Source of the DNA: Strigamia acuminata
Taxonomy: Eukaryota; Arthropoda; Chilopoda; Geophilomorpha; Linotaeniidae
Reading direction: 5' to 3'
Assembly: GCA_949358305.1 (NCBI GenBank)
Contig: CASHSZ010000090.1
Location: forward strand, 7,501 to 71,500
Length of the DNA stretch: 64,000 bases
Below, piece after piece: positions 36,601-46,600 of the stretch (positions are counted from its first letter, which is position 1; each line of letters opens with the position of its first letter). The position numbers and the translations under genes were made by a program. The notes beneath the pieces are model-generated. The model had not been told where the DNA came from. It did no database searches and saw only the letters and a list, made by a program, of their open reading frames with translations.

Positions 36601-39300
36601 TTTTTTTTCAAAATTTATTGCTTGGGTGTTTTTAAAACTTATATTGAAGGCTTCTACTAAGGTTTAAACACTATTTCTGAACATTCAGAGACATTGGACT
36701 TGTGATGTTTGTGCTAAGTCAACTGTGATGAGATCAAAAGTCTATTCTCCCAAATCATCAGTTGGATGTTTCTAAAACTTACATTGGAGCCTTCTACTAA
36801 GGTTTAAACACTATTTCTGAACATTCAGAGACATTGGTCTTGTGGTGTTTGTGCTAAGTCAACTGCGATGTGAAATAAGCTCAAAATTTTTTTTTCAAAA
36901 TTTATTGCTTGGGTGTTGCTAAAACTTACATTGAAGGCTTCTACTAAGGTTTAAACACTATTTCTAAACATTCAGAGACATTGGTCTTGTGGTGTTTGTG
37001 CTAAGTCAACTGTGATGAGATCAAAAGTCTATTCTCCCAAATCATCGGTTGGATGTTTCTAAAACTTACATTGGAGCCTTCTACTAAGGTTTAAACACTA
37101 TTTCTGAACATTTAGAGACATTGGTCTTGTGGTGTTTGTGCTAAGTCAACTGCGATGTGAAATAAGCTCAAAATTTTTTTTTCAAAATTTATTGCTTGAG
37201 TGTTGCTAAAACTTATATTGAAGGCTTCTACTAAGGTTTAAACACTATTTCTGAACATTCAGAGACATTGGTCTTGTGGTATTTGTGCTAAGTCAACTGC
37301 GATGTGAAATGAGCTCAAAATTTTTTTTTCAAAATTTAATGCTTGGGTGTTGCTAAAACTTATATTGAAGGCTTCTACTAAGGTTTAAACACTATTTCTG
37401 AACATACAGAGACATTGGACTTGTGGTGTTTGTGCTAAGTAACTGTGATGAGATCAAAAGTCTATTCTCCCAAATCATTGCTTGGATGTTGCTAAAACTT
37501 ACATTGAAGGCTTCTACTAAGGTTTAAACACTATTTCTGAACATTCAGAGACATTGGTCTTGTGGTGTTTGTGCTAAGTCAACTGTGATGAGATCAAAAG
37601 TCTATTCTCCCAAATCATCGGTTGGATGTTTCTAAAACTTACATTGGAGCCTTCTACTAAGGTTTAAACACTATTTCTGAACATTCAGAGACATTGGTCT
37701 TATGGTGTTTGTGCTAAGTCAACTGTGATGAGATCAAAAGTCTATTCTCCCAAATCATCGGTTGGATGTTTCTAAAACTTACATTGGAGCCTTCTACTAA
37801 GGTTTAAACACTATTTCTGAACATTCAGAGACATTGGTCTTGTGGTGTTTGTGCTAAGTCAACTGTGATGAGATCAAAAGTCTATTCTCCCAAATCATCG
37901 GTTGAATGTTTCTAAAACTTACATTGGAGCCTTCTACTAAGGTTTAAACACTATTTCTGAACATTCAGAGACATTGGTCTTGTGGTGTTTGTGCTAAGTC
38001 AACTGTGATGAGATCAAAAGTCTATTCTCCCAAATCATCGGTTGGATGTTTCTAAAACTTACATTGGAGCCTTCTACTAAGGTTTAAACACTATTTCTGA
38101 ACATTCAGAGACATTGGTCTTGTGGTGTTTGTGCTAAGTCAACTGCGATGTGAAATAAGCTCAAAATTTTTTTTTCAAAATTTATTGCTTGGGTGTTGCT
38201 AAAACTTACATTGAAGGCTTCTACTAAGGTTTAAACACTATTTCTAAACATTCAGAGACATTGGTCTTGTGGTGTTTGTGCTAAGTCAACTGTGATGAGA
38301 TCAAAAGTCTATTCTCCCAAATCATCGGTTGAATGTTTCTAAAACTTACATTGGAGCCTTCTACTAAGGTTTAAACACTATTTCTGAACATTCAGAGACA
38401 TTGGTCTTGTGGTGTTTGTGCTAAGTCAACTGTGATGAGATCAAAAGTCTATTCTCCCAAATCATCGGTTGGATGTTTCTAAAACTTACATTGGAGCCTT
38501 CTACTAAGGTTTAAACACTATTTCTGAACATTCAGAGACATTGGTCTTGTGGTGTTTGTGCTAAGTCAACTGCGATGTGAAATAAGCTCAAAATTTTTTT
38601 TTCAAAATTTATTGCTTGGGTGTTGCTAAAACTTACATTGAAGGCTTCTACTAAGGTTTAAACACTATTTCTAAACATTCAGAGACATTGGTCTTGTGGT
38701 GTTTGTGCTAAGTCAACTGTGATGAGATCAAAAGTCTATTCTCCCAAATCATCGGTTGGATGTTTCTAAAACTTACATTGGAGCCTTCTACTAAGGTTTA
38801 AACACTATTTCTGAACATTCAGAGACATTGGTCTTGTGGTGTTTGTGCTAAGTCAACTGCGATGTGAAATAAGCTCAAAATTTTTTTTTCAAAATTTATT
38901 GCTTGGGTGTTGCTAAAACTTACATTGAAGGCTTCTACTAAGGTTTAAACACTATTTCTAAACATTCAGAGACATTGGTCTTGTGGTGTTTGTGCTAAGT
39001 CAACTGTGATGAGATCAAAAGTCTATTCTCCCAAATCATCGGTTGGATGTTTCTAAAACTTACATTGGAGCCTTCTACTAAGGTTTAAACACTATTTCTG
39101 AACATTCAGAGACATTGGTCTTGTGGTGTTTGTGCTAAGTCAACTGCGATGTAAAATGAGCTCAAAATTTTTTTTTCAAAATTTATTGCTTGGGTGTTTT
39201 TAAAACTTATATTGAAGGCTTCTACTAAGGTTTAAACACTATTTCTGAACATTCAGAGACATTGGACTTGTGATGTTTGTGCTAAGTCAACTGTGATGAG
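33694..39300 (+). repeat. 1854-bp higher-order repeat (13 monomers), two regular copies and a longer third
   Basis: The hybrid monomer starts at 33694, 35548 and 37402, each 1854 bp apart. The 'atgtttgtgc' variant after 'tggacttgtg' falls at 34851 and 36705 (1854 bp) and then at 39272, so the third copy has gained monomers internally. The unit reads hybrid, A, A, A, A, B, A, B, A, B, A, B, B. The stretch just left of the BEL insertion (up to 9082) belongs to the same family. Confidence 0.9.
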
Positions 39301-41413
39301 ATCAAAAGTCTATTCTCCCAAATCATCAGTTGGATGTTTCTAAAACTTACATTGGAGCCTTCTACTAAGGTTTAAACACTATTTCTGAACATTCAGAGAC
39401 ATTGGTCTTGTGGTGTTTGTGCTAAGTCAACTGCGATGTGAAATAAGCTCAAAATTTTTTTTTCAAAATTTATTGCTTGGGTGTTGCTAAAACTTACATT
39501 GAAGGCTTCTACTAAGGTTTAAACACTATTTCTAAACATTCAGAGACATTGGTCTTGTGGTGTTTGTGCTAAGTCAACTGTGATGAGATCAAAAGTCTAT
39601 TCTCCCAAATCATTGGTTGGATGTTTCTAAAACTTACATTGGAGCCTTCTACTAAGGTTTAAACACTATTTCTGAACATTCAGAGACATTGGTCTTGTGG
39701 TGTTTGTGCTAAGTCAACTGTGATGAGATCAAAAGTCTATTCTCCCAAATCGTCGGTTGGATGTTTCTAAAACTTACATTGGAGCCTTCTACTAAGGTTT
39801 AAACACTATTTCTGAACATTCAGAGACATTGGTCTTGTGGTGTTTGTGCTAAGTCAACTGCAATGTGAAATAAGCTCAAAATTTTTTTTTCAAAGTTTAT
39901 TGCTTGGGTGTTGCTAAAACTTACATTGAAGGCTTCTACTAAGGTTTAAACACTATTTCTAAACATTCAGAGACATTGGTCTTGTGGTGTTTGTGCTAAG
40001 TCAACTGTGATGAGATCAAAAGTCTATTCTCCCAAATCATCGGTTGGATGTTTCTAAAACTTACATTGGAGCCTTCTACTAAGGTTTAAACACTATTTCT
40101 GAACATTCAGAGACATTGGACTTGTGGTGTTTGTGCTAAGTCAACTGCGATGTGAAATGAGCTCAAAATTTTTTTTTCAAAATTTATTGCTTGGGTGTTG
40201 CTAAAACTTATATTGAAGGCTTCTACTAAGGTTTAAACACTATTTCTGAACATTCAGAGACATTGGTCTTGTGGTGTTTGTGCTAAGTCAACTGTGATGA
40301 GATCAAAAGTCTATTCTCCCAAATCATCGGTTGGATGTTTCTAAAACTTACATTGGAGCCTTCTACTAAGGTTTAAACACTATTTCTGAACATTCAGAGA
40401 CATTGGTCTTATGGTGTTTGTGCTAAGTCAACTGTGATGAGATCAAAAGTCTATTCTCCCAAATCATCGGTTGGATGTTTCTAAAACTTACATTGGAGCC
40501 TTCTACTAAGGTTTAAACACTATTTCTGAACATTCAGAGACATTGGTCTTGTGGTGTTTGTGCTAAGTCAACTGTGATGAGATCAAAAGTCTATTCTCCC
40601 AAATCATTGGTTGGATGTTTCTAAAACTTACATTGGAGCCTTCTACTAAGGTTTAAACACTATTTCTGAACATTCAGAGACATTGGTCTTGTGGTGTTTG
40701 TGCTAAGTCAACTGTGATGAGATCAAAAGTCTATTCTCCCAAATCATCGGTTGAATGTTTCTAAAACTTACATTGGAGCCTTCTACTAAGGTTTAAACAC
40801 TATTTCTGAACATTCAGAGACATTGGTCTTGTGGTGTTTGTGCTAAGTCAACTGTGATGAGATCAAAAGTCTATTCTCCCAAATCATCGGTTGGATGTTT
40901 CTAAAACTTACATTGGAGCCTTCTACTAAGGTTTAAACACTATTTCTGAACATTTAGAGACATTGGTCTTGTGGTGTTTGTGCTAAGTCAACTGCGATGT
41001 GAAATAAGCTCAAAATTTTTTTTTCAAAATTTATTGCTTGGGTGTTGCTAAAACTTACATTGAAGGCTTCTACTAAGGTTTAAACACTATTTCTAAACAT
41101 TCAGAGACATTGGTCTTGTGGTGTTTGTGCTAAGTCAACTGTGATGAGATCAAAAGTCTATTCTCCCAAATCATCGGTTGGATGTTTCTAAAACTTACAT
41201 TGGAGCCTTCTACTAAGGTTTAAACACTATTTCTGAACATTCAGAGACATTGGACTTGTGGTGTTTGTGCTAAGTCAACTGCGATGTGAAATGAGCTCAA
41301 AATTTTTTTTTCAAAATTTATTGCTTGGGTGTTGCTAAAACTTATATTGAAGGCTTCTACTAAGGTTTAAACACTATTTCTGAACATTCAGAGACATTGG
41401 TCTTGTGGTGTTT

Positions 41414-41417
41414 GTGC
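41414..41417. repeat. Target-site duplication GTGC, left copy (non-autonomous element)
   Basis: GTGC ends the satellite flank. The right copy at 54168-54171 reads GCGC, one base different. Removing the element restores TTTGTGC-TAAGTCAAC, the normal satellite phrase. Confidence 0.65.
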
Positions 41418-42190
41418 TGTTTCTAGCAGTGCTTGAAGACCGTGTTGCACTCTAGAAGACATTTGAAAATGGTTAAAATAAATAACCCTATTTACCAGAA
41501 CTTGTGAAGAATCCCAAAGAAGAAAGTCCATTACAGGAAAAAACCTTGGTGTGAAACCTGTAAAGTGAGCTGTGAACATGTTGGGACAATTCAATACTAT
41601 TGTGCTCAAGTTAGCACACAAAAACGAATTTATTGTAAAGTTAAAATCTATCAAAACATTACACATAAGAGAGGAGAAAATCAACGTTACTTAGGACTAG
41701 AAAAAACATATAACAAGTCAGAGTAGTTGCTGCGCAACCTACAACAATTAGAGCAGCGGCTCTTAGCAACGAGTGGCAACAATCGCTCGCAAGAGGCGAA
41801 TTGTCCCTCTAGTGACAAAATGATAAAGCGTATACAAGAAAATACACAGTTTCGAGTATGAAATCATTACAAAAGGCACAAAACCGTAATAAATTAAGAC
41901 AAAGTGTTTCAAATAAATGAACTAACCTAGGAACTAACAGCAGCGACTCTTTGGACGAATCCAAGCAGTAAAACTCCAAAGAATCAAAGAAAAGATACAA
42001 GATTACCTTAAAAAAGACAGCTTAAATCAGGTAATTCACCGCTCCCACTTCACAAACTACACGAAATTCATTTAACATTTAGCCAAAACTTAAGCTGCAC
42101 TATTAACTAAATACAAACTTAAATAATTGATCAATTAAAGCAAATCCGCTATTGCGATAGCAAAAATCCATGTTGCACGTGCTCGCAACA
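41418..42190 (-). repeat. 3' LTR of the non-autonomous element (773 bp)
   Basis: Same as 53395-54167; I saw no difference by eye. On the - strand it holds AATAAA (plus coordinates 41629-41634), a candidate polyadenylation signal. Short open frames inside it (for example 41809-42000) look incidental. Confidence 0.92.
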
Positions 42191-43097
42191 GCGTTGCCGG
42201 CCAAAGAAGAAGGGAAGGCAAGGCAGAAAACCGTTGAAGAAATTCCCCATCAAAACCAAGAGCACGGGAAGAAAAAGTACCGAAACCAAACTCGACTTTG
42301 TGAAAGTCGCAAAGGCAAAAAGCTGTAACCTAAACATCCGGGACCTCTAGAAGCGTCACGGAACCAAGAGCGTCGAAATCGGATTGTGACCCAAAAACAC
42401 CGGAGAGAAGAAAGAGAAGGGCCGTGCCATGATGCCCTAGTCCAGACACCAAGGGGCCACGGCGTCGCCAATACCCACGTGGCGCACACGCAAAATACCT
42501 TTAGAAAATCTGACTGAACGGGTTTTCTAACCGGAACAACGTGAGAACATTGCGGGAGCTTCTCAGAAAGCTCAGTCTGTCAACCCGTAGACAGACGCTT
42601 AAACTAATGAAAGCTAAAAACAGGAAAACGAGAATCCTCGTCAAAGAGGAAGGAAAACTGTCACAAAAGCTCTTGATCGAGCATGGTCTCGCAAGGAACA
42701 AGACATGCATGAAGACTAGAAGAAACTTGGAACGCAAAAAAGGAACAAACTTGAGACACGGCAGGCTTCACCGCCTCGTTGTCCTCGAGCCAGCGCTCAA
42801 GTGACAGCGTACCACGGAAACCTCCATCCGCACTAAAACACGAGCTGCGAACTTAAACTTATTAAACTACTAAAGACGAACCTTTTATAGAAAACAAGAA
42901 AAATGCAAACTAAGGGAATGAATGCGTTGACCCAAACCTATCGTCTGACAACCACCCAGCATTCGTACGAAGAACTAGAAAATGCCGTCAAGACCTAGGC
43001 ACCACTCTTTCGCAAAGAGTGACCAACTAACAACTTACCCAAAGCCATGACCACCTAGCTAACATGATCATGCCAGAAGAAGGAAAAAGAGAACGAG
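42191..43097 (-). other. 3' internal region of the non-autonomous element
   Basis: About 0.9 kb with no recognisable protein. The + strand is purine-rich (ggccaaagaagaagggaagg right beside the LTR), so the element's own strand is pyrimidine-rich where a polypurine tract would be expected. It ends GGCCGGCAACGC before the LTR on the - strand. Frames such as 42541-42804 (+) are Lys/Arg-rich translations of this biased sequence and I do not call them genes. Confidence 0.6.
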
Positions 43098-43102
43098 AAA
43101 GC
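43098..43102. repeat. Target-site duplication AAAGC, left copy (Copia)
   Basis: AAAGC flanks the Copia insert on both sides (the other copy is at 50012-50016). Five bases is the normal Copia duplication length. Confidence 0.92.
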
Positions 43103-43582
43103 TGTTGGCCTTTAATCTTAAATAAGGTGAGTTGAAGCAACTTTCAAGGTTTTGCATTACTAGCACAAATTGTGCCGCCATCTTTAATGCAGTGGAAAAA
43201 CATAAGCAATACAGTATACACGGTTTGAGGTTATTTGACCTCACAAACTATAAGAAGGACAAATCACTATTGTATTCAATTCGATTTGTCCTGTACAATG
43301 TTTAAACATAAACAACTTAAAACAGAACAAGTTCTTAATACAAAATGCTCATAAGAGCAGACGACAATTAGACAAATCATTATATAAAGGTAAATCAGTT
43401 GTGGTAACGAAACACGCATTAGATAAAAAGCAATAACAACTGATCTGCAATTCCGGGACATAATACAATGATAAACTAATCGCGTAACAATCGCGCTAAT
43501 TCGGAAACGCACGAAGTAATCTCTCCATCGTAAATCGGAACTGACTGTGACAACACTTGTCCCTAAACTTTACATATCAATA
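43103..43582 (-). repeat. Copia 3' LTR (480 bp)
   Basis: Appears identical to 49532-50011. On the - strand it starts TATTGATATG and ends GGCCAACA. The start is TA instead of the usual TG, supported by both the target duplication and the adjacent purine tract. A TATA-like TTATATAA lies at about 43380-43387. ATTAAA near the LTR end (43111-43116) is a weak polyadenylation candidate. Confidence 0.93.
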
Positions 43583-43590
43583 CCCCCTCT
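43583..43590 (-). promoter_or_regulatory. Copia polypurine tract
   Basis: On the - strand AGAGGGGG abuts the 3' LTR. This is the standard primer for plus-strand DNA synthesis and it fixes the LTR edge at 43582. Confidence 0.88.
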
Positions 43591-43601
43591 GGACAACTTT
43601 G

Positions 43602-46600
43602 TCACAGATCAAAGATGTGTCCACACAATTCAGTCAAACGTGGTCGGGCTAACCACTTGGTTAATAAATCGGCCACGTTCAGTCTTCCAGAAACGTGCCG
43701 GATGTCGAAGACCTTGCTTTCATACAGATCGCGTAAATAATGAAAGCGAACCTCGATGTGTTTGTTCGCTTTATTTTCCACGCGGTTCTTGCTATATTGT
43801 ATCGCCGCTGTGCTATCAGCTAAGACACAGGGCTGCAAATTCCCAAAGTAGTCGAACATTACCGACATGTTGAAGAGCCTCTTAAGCCATATCAGTTCCC
43901 TGACGCCATCAACGATGGCCACAAACTCTGACTCCATCACGGATAACGTGGTCATCTTCTGTTTTCTACATGACCACGAAACCGGAACACCGCCCAGGAA
44001 AACTACATGACCTCCGAAACTCCTTCGTTGGTCTACATCCGTAGCGTATGACGCATCGGTAAATACCGTTAGCAAAGCGCTTTTGCATCTCGAGAGATCA
44101 ATACAATAATCCTCAGTACTTTTCAGGTACCTGAGTACCTGCAATAACATATTAATATGTCTCTGAGAATGTCGCTCGTTGTATTGGGAGAGCACAATGG
44201 TGGAAAATAGTATGTCTGGTCTGGTTCGCGACGCCAAGAACAGAAGACTACCAACCAGCGATCTATAGGGGAACACGGTGTCAAGTTGTTCATCCTTTTT
44301 CATCCCCATTATCATAGTACCTACAGCCCCAGGTAAATGAACTTTATGCGACCCATCGATTTTGAAATGGTTGCATAATCTCTCGATATATTTGCGCTGA
44401 TGCACCAAAATCTTGCCATTCACACGCGTAAATTCTATGCCTAGCAAATGGGTCACTGGCCCAAGGTTTACCATTTGAAAGTGTTCTGTAATCCAGGACA
44501 GGACATCTTTCTCGATCTTTTCGTTGCGTGAAAAGATGACTAAGTCATCGACATACACGACTAAAACTACATCTCTGTCCATACAATAAACACAGTTAAA
44601 CCCAGGGACCGGTTTGAATCCTATGTGCAACAGTCTGTCGTGCAACTTTTCGAACCACATACGGCCCGACTGGTGCAGGCCGTATAAAGCTTTGTAAAGC
44701 TTCCAGCACTTGCCGACATTCTGTGGCGTTTGAAACCCTTTTGGAATTCCCATGTATTGGACTTCGTCCAAGTCTCCATAGAGATATGCGGCTTTTATAT
44801 CCGCATGTGTGTCTCTCCAGTTCATGAGGACAACCAACATGCAAAATAACACCAAGATAACAACAAAATTCACCACCGGTGAGAACACCTCGGTGAAATC
44901 TATGCCCGGTCGCTGTTTAAAACCTTGGGCGACCAGTCTCGCTCGATGACGTCTTATTTCCCCGGTATTATCTCTCTTGATCTTATAGATCCATTTGCTG
45001 CCTAGCAATTGTTGGTCTTTCTCACAATCAACTTCCTCATAGACTTTTCTTTCATTAAATATGTCAATTTCTTCTTGCATTGCGCCAACCCATTCGGACT
45101 TTCGTTCGCCTTTTATAGCCTCCTCGTAGGTGTTGGGCTCAAGCGCACAACAACCCGCAAAACCCGCAAATGGGTTCGGAAGTTCTACATTTTGAGTTTT
45201 CCCTGAGAAATCAAACAGATCTGCCTCAAACTCGTATCCGTTCTCTTGGCACCAATGCAATGCCTCAATTCTGCTGCGGAGCCTTTTCTTATTCGGCGCT
45301 ACATAATGCGCATAAGTTGTCCCAGCATCCCTTCCTGTTTGTCTAACATATGGTTTGATATCCCAATCATTCATATTCAATTTCAACAAAGGAACACCCC
45401 CAACTGCTACAGCCTCTTGACCCCCTCTTACGTTTGGAGAAGCTAACAGTGCTTCTTGGAAAACCTCTTCATCATCACTGACTTCGTCAGTTGGTTCTCC
45501 AGTAAATTCAATCAGTTTTGGTCTCTTAAAAACCAGGGGTTTAGGGGTTGTCGGTAATGGGGGTTTACCAAGTGTCAAATCCACAGCTGGTGGAAGCGGC
45601 TTTACAACAGGTGGCACGACTTGTTGAACAGGTAAACCCTGAATTGGGGGACTTTGACCTGGTAAAGGTTGGCTTGGCTTTGGAACAGGGACATGAACGG
45701 GTGCCAAGCTCACAGGAGTTGGGGTTTCTTCGTCTGACTCAAGTCCCAAGTCACTCCCATTAAAGTATTCAAAACTTTGTGTCTGTTCCTTTCCCTTTTT
45801 CGGAATGCCATTCCCCTTTTCATGCCAATATTCATTTTCGTTAATAGTCACGTGTTTTGACCCAAAAATCTTATTACGTGTTGGGTCCCATATGCGATAT
45901 CCCTTTGTGTCAGTACAATAACCTACAAGGGCTCCAACCCAAGCTCTTGGTTCCAATTTGCTATGGCGTTGTTGGGCAGGGATATGTGTATAACATTTTG
46001 ATCCAATGCATCTTAAATGCCTAACTGAAGCCCTTTTGTTATAAAATACATTATAGGGGGAACGATTGTTCAATTTCGGATGTGGGTATAAGTTCTTAAC
46101 ATAAACGAGGGTTACTGCTAACTCTCCCCACAATCTCTTGGGAAGTTCAGACTCAATTAACATCGCTCTCACCCCCTCTAAGATTAAGCGGTTCGCCCGC
46201 TCTGCGACAGAATTCATTTCGGGCGAATAGGCATTCGTCCGCTCGCATTTAATTCCTTCTTGTTGGGCATAATCTTCCCATTCCTTGGATACAAATTCGC
46301 CCCCTTTATCAGTTCGTATTGTTTTGACCTTTTTAAATGTGGAGCGTTCAATCTCTCTTTGCCAAATCTTAAAAATCCCCAATACATCACTTTTCTTTTT
46401 CATGATGTATATCCACATAAAGCGTGAATAATCGTCCACTATAAGTAGGAAATAACTCCCACCCCCAAGGGTTTTAGTTTGGCTTGCTCCCCAAACATCC
46501 ATATGTACAAGGTCCAATATGCCTTTGGTCAAAATTTGTCCAATTGGAGGAAATCCAGCACGTGTCTTTTTGGCTTTCATGCACGCGTCACACTGGTCCA

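Larger units (their letters stand above)
18510..41413 (+). repeat. Satellite array, mixed type A and B monomers (about 160 copies)
   Basis: The same two monomer classes as in 811-9078, same orientation, unbroken for about 22.9 kb. No other sequence interrupts it. Type B comes in two subtypes, 'aataagctc...tttattgc' and 'aatgagctc...tttaatgc', often in fixed order. Shorter variants include the 139-bp A/B hybrid (20901, 23889, 28575, 31129, 33694, 35548, 37402) and a type B lacking AACT ('aagtcagcga' at 26331 and 33151). No coding potential. Confidence 0.97.

Noticed and set aside
18510-41413. Hammerhead ribozyme in the satellite, as in some animal satellites
   Set aside because: The nearest match is GTGATGAG where CTGATGAG is needed, and no GAAA follows a stem. 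On the - strand a few monomers contain CTGATGA but again lack the rest of the core.
18510-41413. CENP-B box in the monomer
   Set aside because: No TTCG....A..CGGG pattern is present in either monomer class.
41388-41684. 98-codon - strand ORF across the satellite/LTR edge, with a sister at 53380-53661
   Set aside because: It is in the LTR of the non-autonomous element, appears twice because the LTR does, and its ends run into unrelated flanks.
42191-42215. Purine-rich run next to the left LTR as polypurine tract of a + strand element
   Set aside because: It follows the left LTR, where a + strand element would need a primer site, and the tRNA-His site inside the right LTR shows the element is on the - strand.
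42541-42804. 87-codon + strand ORF, Lys/Arg-rich
   Set aside because: It lies antisense in the non-autonomous element in A-rich sequence, has no motif, and its composition follows base bias.
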